Assembly (NCBI GenBank): GCA_014380545.1
Contig: JACMJP010000282.1
Location: 1-7,003, forward strand
Source: Chitinophagales bacterium
GTDB lineage: Bacteria; Bacteroidota; Bacteroidia; Chitinophagales; BACL12
DNA length: 7,003 nt
Reading direction: 5' to 3'
How positions within the stretch are numbered: the first letter of the stretch is position 1; each line of letters starts with the position of its first letter. The translations under genes were made by a program, and so were the position numbers. Shown piece by piece: positions 1 to 6,566 of the stretch. The notes under the pieces were generated by a model, which saw nothing but the letters and a program-made list of their open reading frames with translations, ran no database searches and was not told the DNA's origin.

Positions 1-2
1 AG

Positions 3-404
3 CGCAAAAAGCTGCGCCAAATATTCAGTAAACAAATTATCAATATAACACCTGAGGAAATTTTAGCTGACTCGCCTGAACAAATTTTTTTACAAAAGAT
101 CAGATCCACGATTGAAGAAAATATTGACAATGAATTGTTCGGGGTGATGGACCTTGCAAACGCTTCGAACATGAGCCGCAGTCAGCTCCATAGGAAATTA
201 AAAGCCTTAACGGGATTATCGCCAAATGAAATTATTCGCAATTTCAGGCTGGAGCGGGCCCATCAATTGTTGACACAACATGCAGGCAATGTAACGGAAG
301 TAGCTTTTATGACGGGATTCTCAAGCCCCGCATATTTTGCAAAATGTTTTAATAGCTATTATGGTTATACACCAGGTGAAGTTAAGCTTCAGGATACAAA
401 ATGA
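3..404 (+). CDS. C-terminal part of AraC-family DNA-binding regulator, probably from a (hybrid) two-component protein; 5' end outside window
   Basis: The reading frame is open from the window edge to the TGA at 402-404, giving 133 visible residues, so the gene is partial at its 5' side. The visible start RKKLRQIFSK resembles the linker that follows a receiver domain in Bacteroidota response regulators and hybrid sensor kinases. After a linker (residues 11-45) comes a two-helix-turn-helix AraC domain: the first HTH lies around LANASNMSRSQLHRKLKALTG (about 50-70), and the second around GNVTEVAFMTGFSSPAYF (about 96-113), followed by the conserved F...YGYTPGE ending. Known for the family: this domain binds DNA as the output of signalling. 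The input domain is not visible, so hybrid histidine kinase versus simple response regulator is inference. The TTG at 135 is an internal codon, not a start. The gene converges on the peptide transporter block; any regulatory link to it is unproven. Confidence 0.9.
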   Translation, partial: RKKLRQIFSKQIINITPEEILADSPEQIFLQKIRSTIEENIDNELFGVMDLANASNMSRSQLHRKLKALTGLSPNEIIRNFRLERAHQLLTQHAGNVTEVAFMTGFSSPAYFAKCFNSYYGYTPGEVKLQDTK

Positions 405-415
405 ATTTTTAGGTT

Positions 416-517
416 AAAAAAAACCGGAGAAAAACCTCCCGCAGATCTCGCTGATTAACGCAGATGATATTTATTCTGTGAATTTTTACGAGATCTGCGG
501 GAGTGAAAATTATTTTT
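416..517. terminator. Probable bidirectional transcription terminator between convergent genes
   Basis: The strong stem 436-450/489-503 lies between two genes that end towards each other (regulator stop at 404, transporter stop at 528). On the minus strand the stem is followed almost at once by T5 (bases 430-434) and then T8 (416-423), a good intrinsic-terminator layout. On the plus strand the T-rich run (510-517) begins seven bases after the stem, which is weaker. The 38-base loop is longer than in a classical terminator, so efficiency is uncertain. Confidence 0.55.
436..503. repeat. Palindromic intergenic repeat (15-bp perfect arms)
   Basis: The arm CTCCCGCAGATCTCG at 436-450 is the exact reverse complement of 489-503, separated by 38 bases. 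A smaller imperfect stem lies inside it: 459-464 pairs with 475-480, with one G-T pair. The motif CGCAGAT occurs twice (440-446 and 459-465), as if the element grew from duplications of a short unit. It is distinctly richer in G+C than its surroundings. From memory, GCAGAT-rich palindromes of this style are scattered between genes in many Bacteroidota genomes. Membership of such a dispersed family is an inference that cannot be tested from one copy. Confidence 0.8.
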
Positions 518-527
518 AATGCTGAAT

Positions 528-2054
528 CTATCTTGTACTTCCCATTAATTTTTTAATAACGGGTGATAAAACAAGCAAGGCGACACCCGCCACTACAGCA
601 TAAATAGCTAATTGCTGATAGCCGTTTGTGTAAGAAATTAATTTATCCATTGCTGAAGCGTTATCATCTGCAGTGCTCATGCCGGCACCGAGCAGTCCCG
701 CAACATATTGGCCGTATGCGCTCGCCAAAAACCACATGCCCATCATTAAACCCTGCATAGGTTGTGGTGACAATTTTGTCATCAATGACAAACCAATTGG
801 AGATAAACATAATTCACCGAATGTAATTATAAAATATCCCAATGTAAATATTTCAAGTGATGTTAATCCTGCTGCATCTGCAAACCGAATGGTTGAATAA
901 AATATATAGAATGCAACTGCCAATAATAGAAATCCCATTCCGAATTTTACACCCGAATTTGGTTCCTGTTTTCTTTTCGCAAGCCATATCCAGACCAATC
1001 CGAGCAAAGGGGCGAAAATAATTACGAAAAGGGAGTTGGCTGAATTATTTACAACATTTGGATCAATCGTAATTCCCAGAAAACTATCATGTAAATTATT
1101 ATACGCAAATAATGCTAAAGAACCACCACTCTGTTCAAAGAATGCCCAGAAGAAAATTGAAAATGTAATAAATATTAATGCGGCAATTAATTTTTTTCGT
1201 GCGGCAGCATCATATTTCCGCATTTCAAATAATACATATAATAAAGCAGCAGGCCCCACGATATACATTACCATATCGGTATAGTTACTGTTTTTTACAA
1301 GTATTAATATCAAGGGTATCGCTATTAATGAGCCTACATAAGTTGCAATTTCATACATACGTTTTTTTGATGCAGGCATTGTTGCACTTAAAGGAGACAA
1401 ACCGATTGGTCCCATTGTTTTTTGAGTAAACCAGAATGTAATAATGCTGATACTCATTACAATTCCAACCAATGCAAATGCAAGACTCCACGAATAATGT
1501 AATCCAACCCATACCATTAAAATTCCGCCCAGCAATGCGCCGAGATTTATTCCTGAATAAAATAAACTAAAACCTGCATCCCTTCGTGGATCACCATCTT
1601 TATATAGTTGACCTACCATGGTTGAAATATTTGGTTTAAAAAAACCAGTTCCGATGATGGAGAAACAAATGCCGATATAAAATAAATCCTGAGGTGCCGT
1701 CGCAATGATAAATCCACCGGCAATCATCATGATAGCTCCCCAGAATAACGATTTTCTGAATCCAAGGATTTTATCGGCGAATAATCCACCGATAAATGTA
1801 AATGCATAAACAAATGCCTGAATTGCCCCATATTGTAAATTAGCTGCCTTATCTGTTAATTCAAGCTGGCTTACCATAAAAACGGTAAGCATCCCCCGCA
1901 TGCCGTAAAAACAAAAACGTTCCCACATTTCTACAGTAAATAAATACCAGAGTTGTTTGGGGTATTTTCCTGTGAAATTTTGAATTCTTTGTAATTCAGG
2001 ATCTACCGGATTATCCGGTTTGTCAATGATAATTTCGTCAATAGGTTCGCTCAT
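528..2054 (-). CDS. POT/PTR2-family proton-coupled oligopeptide symporter (peptide transporter 1)
   Basis: This 508-residue inner-membrane protein of the major facilitator superfamily should import di- and tripeptides with protons. Visible family marks are: the TM1 motif E42-M-W-E45-R46-F-C-F-Y50-G-M-R53; the TM4 signature GTGFFKPNIST with K140; DAGFSLFYSGINLGAL (159-174) leading into TM5; the TM7 glutamate E307 in FWAFFEQ; and the TM10 block GELCLSPIGLS with E414. These correspond to the charged residues known to carry protons and bind peptide in characterised POTs. The length is normal for the bacterial family. One change stands out: the first Tyr of the usual RFxYYG is Phe49. The start ATG is followed by a hydrophilic tail of about 30 residues before TM1. 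No Shine-Dalgarno sequence is seen, as is usual in Bacteroidota. It is last of three co-directional transporter genes, 125 bp after its neighbour, so co-transcription is possible but not shown. Confidence 0.95.
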   Translation of the reverse strand: MSEPIDEIIIDKPDNPVDPELQRIQNFTGKYPKQLWYLFTVEMWERFCFYGMRGMLTVFMVSQLELTDKAANLQYGAIQAFVYAFTFIGGLFADKILGFRKSLFWGAIMMIAGGFIIATAPQDLFYIGICFSIIGTGFFKPNISTMVGQLYKDGDPRRDAGFSLFYSGINLGALLGGILMVWVGLHYSWSLAFALVGIVMSISIITFWFTQKTMGPIGLSPLSATMPASKKRMYEIATYVGSLIAIPLILILVKNSNYTDMVMYIVGPAALLYVLFEMRKYDAAARKKLIAALIFITFSIFFWAFFEQSGGSLALFAYNNLHDSFLGITIDPNVVNNSANSLFVIIFAPLLGLVWIWLAKRKQEPNSGVKFGMGFLLLAVAFYIFYSTIRFADAAGLTSLEIFTLGYFIITFGELCLSPIGLSLMTKLSPQPMQGLMMGMWFLASAYGQYVAGLLGAGMSTADDNASAMDKLISYTNGYQQLAIYAVVAGVALLVLSPVIKKLMGSTR

Positions 2055-2179
2055 ACAACTTATTTAATGATTAAATTATTTTCAGATATTACTCGGTGCA
2101 GCGGTACTTTAATTATTCTGCCTTAGGTAAAACCACGGGCGCTAACGTTTTATTGTTTTATTTTCTTCTACCCTGCTTA

Positions 2180-3910
2180 TCAGCTCACCCCTTTTTCCCG
2201 CATCACCCTGTTCAACCATTTTAATAATGCAAATAATAAAGCGGCAGCTATCATTACTAAGATAAAATTCATAAAAAAGAATCCACCTTTATTATCAGTA
2301 GTTTCAAAATTGCTGGATAATATACCTGCTAATTTATTCCCTACAGAAGTTGATAAGAAAAACCCGCCCATCATTAAAGCTGTCAACCTTGGGGGTGATA
2401 ATTTACTCACTAAACTTAATCCCATAGGGGATAAACACAATTCTCCAATTGTGATCACACCGTACGATGCAATCAGCCATAAGCTACTAGCTTTTTCATC
2501 TTCAATATTAACGGATTTAACAGCAGCTACCATAACCAATGCACTTAAGGCTGTAATAAATAAGCCGATGGCAATTTTTGTTGGAGTGGTTGGTTCTTTT
2601 CCCCGCCTTCTTAAAAAGCCGAATATACCAACAATAATTGGTGTTAAAACAATTACCCAAAATGGATTTATACTTTGATATAATTCTGCACTCACTAATA
2701 ATAATTCACTTCCTTTTTCAGGTTGTTTTTCTACAGAAAGGTTCTCAAAATACTTTCTGGACGTTTCTGCATCCCCAATGATTGCACTCAATGCTTTTGA
2801 TTCCTCAGAACCTTCTGTGAATGTTTCCTTTTTTGTTTTTAGGCTATCTATATAATGTGTGAATTGTTCTTCACTCATATCAACTGATGCATTGTAATTA
2901 ATAGATTGTGCCATGCCCAGTTCATTTGCAGGGCCGGCTATTGCAGAAGGCATTTCACGGTCAGTATATTCTTCTGCCCACACAGTTAATGCATCACCAT
3001 TTTGATGAAACACTGCCCAAAAAATTACTATACATGCATACACACTTAATAATGCAGCAATCGGCCCTTTATCTTCTTTATCTGATTTAATTAACATATA
3101 AATAAAAAACACAATGACGGGAATACATCCGAATATAAATGCATCATTCGTATCTGATTTAAAAATATTTCCGTGTAAATTCTCCGGGCCAGTCACCCCC
3201 TTTAAAAAATACCCTATCACACCAAACGCAACCATGGGCAGTAAAACACTTGCTAATATTTTCCCGGTAGATAAGTCTCCGGGCTTTACCGGTTTCAGTA
3301 CGTCTGCTTCTTTTACATGTTTTGTTCCTGATGCAAAAATTATTAGACCGATAATCATCCCGACCCCTGCAGCAGCAAAAGCCCAGCCCCATCCATAATT
3401 TAATCGCATATAAGCTGCAACGAAATTGCAAACAAATGCACCGACATTTATTCCCATGTAAAAAATATTATACCCCGCATCTTTGTTGTCTTTATATCTT
3501 GCATCATTATAAAGATTTCCTACAAGTGTTGAAATATTCGGTTTAAAGAATCCATTACCAACGATAATAAATAAAAGTGATACATAAAATATTGATTCAC
3601 CAGGAAGAGCTAATCCCAAATATCCTAAAGCCATTAAACTGCCTCCGAGAAAAATTGATCTTCTGTAACCGAGTAACCGGTCAGCTAATAATCCGCCAAT
3701 AAATGGAGTTAAATAAACAAGCCCGATATATGTACCATAGATATCAGATTTTTTTACACCACTAAATCCCATCCCTCCGTTTTCTACGCTATCAATCATA
3801 TACAATGAAAAAATTCCAAGCATTAAATAATACCCGAAACGTTCCCACATTTCTGTTAAAAACAATACCCAAAGACCTTTAGGATGTTTTGATGCTGTTG
3901 TCTGGCTCAT
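2180..3910 (-). CDS. POT/PTR2-family transporter with divergent binding-site residues and enlarged TM7-TM8 loop (peptide transporter 2)
   Basis: This 576-residue inner-membrane transporter of the POT family is only distantly similar to the POT gene downstream. It keeps E20-M-W-E23-R24-F (TM1), GNGFFKPNIST with K123 (TM4), DAGYNIFYMGINVGAF (144-159), the YQSINPF stretch (411-417) before TM8, and GELCLSPMGLSL with E490 (TM10). It departs from the classical pattern in two places. The usual YYGMR of TM1 reads YYLML (27-31), so the conserved Gly and Arg are both Leu. The usual TM7 Glu is His302 in FWAVFHQNG. About 100 mostly hydrophilic residues (312-411, rich in Glu, Ser and Lys) lie between TM7 and TM8, predicted to be periplasmic. 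I recall this YYLMLGIF/FHQNG form as a recurring Bacteroidota subgroup. Proton coupling probably remains, but the substrate may not be ordinary peptides. No Shine-Dalgarno sequence is seen before ATG 3910. Confidence 0.93.
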   Translation of the reverse strand: MSQTTASKHPKGLWVLFLTEMWERFGYYLMLGIFSLYMIDSVENGGMGFSGVKKSDIYGTYIGLVYLTPFIGGLLADRLLGYRRSIFLGGSLMALGYLGLALPGESIFYVSLLFIIVGNGFFKPNISTLVGNLYNDARYKDNKDAGYNIFYMGINVGAFVCNFVAAYMRLNYGWGWAFAAAGVGMIIGLIIFASGTKHVKEADVLKPVKPGDLSTGKILASVLLPMVAFGVIGYFLKGVTGPENLHGNIFKSDTNDAFIFGCIPVIVFFIYMLIKSDKEDKGPIAALLSVYACIVIFWAVFHQNGDALTVWAEEYTDREMPSAIAGPANELGMAQSINYNASVDMSEEQFTHYIDSLKTKKETFTEGSEESKALSAIIGDAETSRKYFENLSVEKQPEKGSELLLVSAELYQSINPFWVIVLTPIIVGIFGFLRRRGKEPTTPTKIAIGLFITALSALVMVAAVKSVNIEDEKASSLWLIASYGVITIGELCLSPMGLSLVSKLSPPRLTALMMGGFFLSTSVGNKLAGILSSNFETTDNKGGFFFMNFILVMIAAALLFALLKWLNRVMREKGVS

Positions 3911-4015
3911 GCTGTCTGATTTTTATATGCCTTAAAGATAAAAATGTTTATGAATGTTATCAGTTATAAGAAAGTTTGATTGTCTGGCGGCAAACGAAAA
4001 TGATGCCTGACTGAC

Positions 4016-5764
4016 TTACACATTTAATTTACTATTCTTCTTCCCATACATAAAATAAATAACCAGCCCGATTGCAAGCCATGCGGAAAACCATAACCAA
4101 TTCTTCGCTGTCATGCCGGTTAATAAATATAAACAGGTGCTCACTCCCATTAATGGAATTAAACTCCAGCTACGGATAAAAGCAAATGCGGATAAAATAA
4201 AACATATTATCCAAAAGATAATTGTTGAAATATTATAAGTAGTTTGTTCTGAAAATAAACTTGAGATATAATTATTATTTAAAACGCAGAATAAAATAAA
4301 GAAACTACTTACAATAACCGGATAAATAAATTTACCATTTACATAGGGCATGTGAAATCTTCCTTTTTCTTTTTCTCTTCTTGGAATTAATAATACACCG
4401 CCACATACTAATACAAATGCAAATAGTGTTGCGATGCTTGTAAAATCGAGTACAAATGTTTTGTCAGTAAATAATAATGGAATTCCAACTACTAATCCTG
4501 TAACAATTGTTGCGTAAGAAGGTGTTTTATATTTCGGGTGAACAGTGTTGAATTTTTCTGGCAATAAACCATCCCGGCTCATACTCATCCAAATTCGTGG
4601 CTGACCCAATTGAAAAACAAGCAACACACTTGTCATTGCAACTACTGCACAAATGGAAACTAATATCTGCATCCATCCTATATTCAAATTTTGTTCTTCA
4701 AAAATAAATGCAAGCGGGTCTCCAACACCGTCAAAATTTTTGTAATTGACAACTCCGCTTAATACAAGTGTAAGTAAAATATAAACTGCAGTGCAAATAA
4801 CAAGAGATAATATCATTCCTCTCGGCAGATCTCTTTGTGGATTTTTTGCTTCCTCAGCCATAGTGCTTACCGCATCAAAGCCAATGTATGCGAAAAAAAC
4901 TCCGCTTATTGCCATCATCACTCCACCAAAACCATTCGGCATAAATGATTTTATACCTTCCTCATTTTCGGGTGTCCAGTTAAAAGTTAATCCGTTTGAG
5001 AATAATAAGCCTCCGCCAACTAATATGATCAATACAATAATTGCCAGTTTTAAAACCACCATCACATTACTAAAATTCCGGCTTTCCTTTACACCAATAT
5101 ACACTAAGGCAGTAATAAAAATATTTATCATAAATGCAGGCAGATCTAAAATAATTTTTAATCCTCCAATGGAGGGTGCCTGCTCCCATGCATTTTTTAA
5201 TTCCTGCTGTGCAGATGTTAAAATCATTGGCGCATCTGTTGAAAGGGAACTTGTGTATGCATCAAATAATTTTTTAGCTTCCAAATAACTGCATGTCAAA
5301 TAATCAGCAATATGTATCCCGGACTTATCTAAAAAAGAAGTGAAATAATCGCTCCATGAAAATGCAACATAAATATTTCCAATTGAATATTCCATAATTA
5401 AAGCCCAGCCAATTACCCATGCGAATAATTCGCCGAAGCTTGTATATGCATAAGTGTAAGCACTTCCTGAAACAGGAATTCTGCTTGCAAATTCTGAATA
5501 ACAATATGCTGTAAATGCGCATGCAATTCCGGTTATGACAAATAATAAAACCACTCCCGGTCCGCCATTAAATATTGCACTTCCCAAACTGCTGAAACTT
5601 CCGGCGCCTATAATTGCAGCTATTCCGAAAAATGTAAGATCACGAACTGTTAATGTTCTTTTTAATCCTTTACTGTGTTGCTCTAAATGTATATCATCAG
5701 CAACATCAATATTTTTCATTACAGATTCAAGAGATTTTCTGCGAAACAAAGAATTATTTGCCAT
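4016..5764 (-). CDS. APC-superfamily amino-acid permease, cationic amino acid transporter (CAT)-like
   Basis: This 582-residue inner-membrane permease has about 12-14 predicted membrane segments and belongs to the APC superfamily. TM1 contains the substrate-binding break IIGAGSFSSLG (51-61). The region after it, EFASRIPVSGSAYTYAY (91-107), and the TM6 block GFDAVSTMAEEAKNPQRDLP (295-314) are hallmarks of the CAT branch. The later GQPRIWMSMSRDGLLP (387-402) is also conserved there. Residues 150-205 form an extended loop between membrane segments. Substrate (cationic or broader amino acids) cannot be fixed from sequence. The frame continues upstream to a TTG at 5809, but ATG 5764 is preferred: MANNSLFRRKSLE matches the usual N terminus, and a plausible promoter lies within the upstream extension. 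It is the first gene of the minus-strand transporter block, 105 bp before the next gene, and is divergent from trmB. Confidence 0.93.
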   Translation of the reverse strand: MANNSLFRRKSLESVMKNIDVADDIHLEQHSKGLKRTLTVRDLTFFGIAAIIGAGSFSSLGSAIFNGGPGVVLLFVITGIACAFTAYCYSEFASRIPVSGSAYTYAYTSFGELFAWVIGWALIMEYSIGNIYVAFSWSDYFTSFLDKSGIHIADYLTCSYLEAKKLFDAYTSSLSTDAPMILTSAQQELKNAWEQAPSIGGLKIILDLPAFMINIFITALVYIGVKESRNFSNVMVVLKLAIIVLIILVGGGLLFSNGLTFNWTPENEEGIKSFMPNGFGGVMMAISGVFFAYIGFDAVSTMAEEAKNPQRDLPRGMILSLVICTAVYILLTLVLSGVVNYKNFDGVGDPLAFIFEEQNLNIGWMQILVSICAVVAMTSVLLVFQLGQPRIWMSMSRDGLLPEKFNTVHPKYKTPSYATIVTGLVVGIPLLFTDKTFVLDFTSIATLFAFVLVCGGVLLIPRREKEKGRFHMPYVNGKFIYPVIVSSFFILFCVLNNNYISSLFSEQTTYNISTIIFWIICFILSAFAFIRSWSLIPLMGVSTCLYLLTGMTAKNWLWFSAWLAIGLVIYFMYGKKNSKLNV

Positions 5765-5785
5765 AGAAAAAATGTGGTTGTGAGC

Positions 5786-5817
5786 GAAAAGTAAAAACAA
5801 ATTAGCCAATTAGCAAA
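5786..5817 (-). promoter_or_regulatory. Candidate Bacteroidota-type promoter for the amino-acid permease
   Basis: On the minus strand there is TTTG (plus 5814-5817), a 20-bp spacer, then TACTTTTC (plus 5786-5793). The latter matches the Bacteroidota -7 consensus TAnnTTTG at all fixed positions except the last. Transcription would start around 5780, leaving a leader of roughly 15-20 bases before ATG 5764. The TTTG lies inside the 8-bp tandem repeat. The match is good but short, so it is a candidate only. Confidence 0.45.
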
Positions 5818-5831
5818 TTGGTCAATTAGTT
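5800..5831. repeat. 8-bp tandem repeat, four units
   Basis: Four consecutive octamers start at 5800, 5808, 5816 and 5824: AATTAGCC, AATTAGCA, AATTGGTC, AATTAGTT. A fifth unit begins AAT at 5832 and then degenerates. The consensus is AATTAG plus two variable bases, and the period is exactly 8. The tract lies in the divergent spacer between the permease and trmB and overlaps both candidate -33 promoter elements. CCAATT at 5806-5811 and AATTGG at 5816-5821 also form a small inverted repeat. Confidence 0.8.
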
Positions 5832-5850
5832 AATGCAACAAGTATCTTTG
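5818..5850 (+). promoter_or_regulatory. Candidate Bacteroidota-type promoter for trmB
   Basis: TATCTTTG at 5843-5850 is an exact match to the Bacteroidota -7 element TAnnTTTG. A TTG at 5818-5820 lies 22 bp upstream, within the spacing reported for -33 elements in this phylum. The last base of the -7 box is only 6 bases before ATG 5857, so the transcript would begin at or a few bases before that codon. This also argues against translation from ATG 5833, which lies upstream of the -7 box. Confidence 0.6.
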
Positions 5851-5856
5851 TTTTTT

Positions 5857-6540
5857 ATGCGAAAAAGTAAATTACAACGGTTTGCAGAATTGGATACGTT
5901 TACAAATGTGTTTCAGAATTTTAATTTCTTGGAACCTGTTTTAATAGATCATAAAAAGGAATTGATTGACCCGAAAGGAAAATGGAATACTGAAATATTT
6001 AAAAATGAAAATCCGATAATTTTAGAGTTAGCTTGTGGGAAAGGCGAATACACATGTGAAATGGCAATTGCAGATACATCAAAAAATTATATTGGTGTGG
6101 ATGTGAAAGGAAATCGTATGCACAGGGGTGCAAAAAGAGCATTGAAAGAAAATATTATAAATGCATTTTTTTTAAGAACAGACATTAATATCATTTCTAC
6201 ATTTTTTGCTAAAGACGAAGTAAGGGAGATCTGGATCACATTTCCCGATCCCCATTTAAAAAGAGGAAAAGAACAAAAGCGGCTGACAAGTGAAAGATTT
6301 CTTACCTATTATAGAAATATTTTAAAACCGGGTGGGATTATCCATTTGAAAACTGACGATGCAACTTTATATGAATTTACTTTGGAAACCATTCAGCAAT
6401 TAACCCTAAAATTAATTTATTCAGCAGACGATATTTACAGCAAGGAGTTATTTCATCCGTTCCTGGAGATAAAAACACATTATGAGAAAATGCATTTGGC
6501 TGAAGGAAGGAAGATTAAATATGTGCAGTTTAGTTTGTAA
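5857..6540 (+). CDS. trmB: tRNA (guanine-N7-)-methyltransferase TrmB
   Basis: This 227-residue cytoplasmic enzyme transfers a methyl group from S-adenosylmethionine to N7 of guanine 46 in the tRNA variable loop. Visible marks in order are: SAM-binding motif I ILELACGKGEYT (55-66), with Ala where Gly is usual in the ExGxGxG pattern; IGVDVKGNRMHRGAKRA (79-95); the family signature WITFPDPHLKRGKEQKRLT (126-144); LKPGGIIHLKTDD (156-168); and the C-terminal IKTHYEKM (205-212), the TxYE/TxFE substrate-contact motif. The frame is open to ATG 5833, which would add MQQVSLFF. ATG 5857 is preferred because MRKSKLQRFAELDTFTNVF matches the usual Bacteroidota start and a promoter -7 box lies just upstream. 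The gene is transcribed away from the permease, with only about 90 bp between the two starts. Its stop is followed by the cloverleaf palindrome. Confidence 0.95.
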   Translation: MRKSKLQRFAELDTFTNVFQNFNFLEPVLIDHKKELIDPKGKWNTEIFKNENPIILELACGKGEYTCEMAIADTSKNYIGVDVKGNRMHRGAKRALKENIINAFFLRTDINIISTFFAKDEVREIWITFPDPHLKRGKEQKRLTSERFLTYYRNILKPGGIIHLKTDDATLYEFTLETIQQLTLKLIYSADDIYSKELFHPFLEIKTHYEKMHLAEGRKIKYVQFSL

Positions 6541-6566
6541 GTCGTGAGTGTGTTATATTTTCGTTG

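Noticed and set aside
135..404. The regulator treated as a complete 89-residue protein starting at TTG 135
   Set aside because: The frame is open to the window edge, and the residues before 135 match the linker of longer Bacteroidota regulators.
2135..2150. GCGCTAAC/GTTAGCGC resembling an integron attC core
   Set aside because: The matching partner core, the attC-like fold and any integrase or cassette structure are absent.
3933..3940. TATCTTTA on the minus strand as a -7 box for peptide transporter 2
   Set aside because: The last base departs from TAnnTTTG, and no TTG/TTTG is found at the expected distance upstream.
3974..3995. GTTTG...CAAAC inverted repeat in the gap between the permease and peptide transporter 2
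   Set aside because: Only five base pairs with a 12-base loop and no T-tract. Such pairs are expected by chance.
4791..5288. A 165-codon plus-strand frame opposite the permease
   Set aside because: It is a shadow of the permease gene. The opposite strand carries clear APC-family motifs, while this translation shows no recognisable domain.
5765..5809. Upstream extension of the permease frame to a TTG at 5809
   Set aside because: It needs a rare start codon, adds residues unlike the family's N terminus, and overlaps the likely promoter and the tandem repeat.
5833..5856. Upstream ATG of trmB adding eight residues
   Set aside because: It lies before an exact -7 promoter box, and the added residues are not typical of TrmB.
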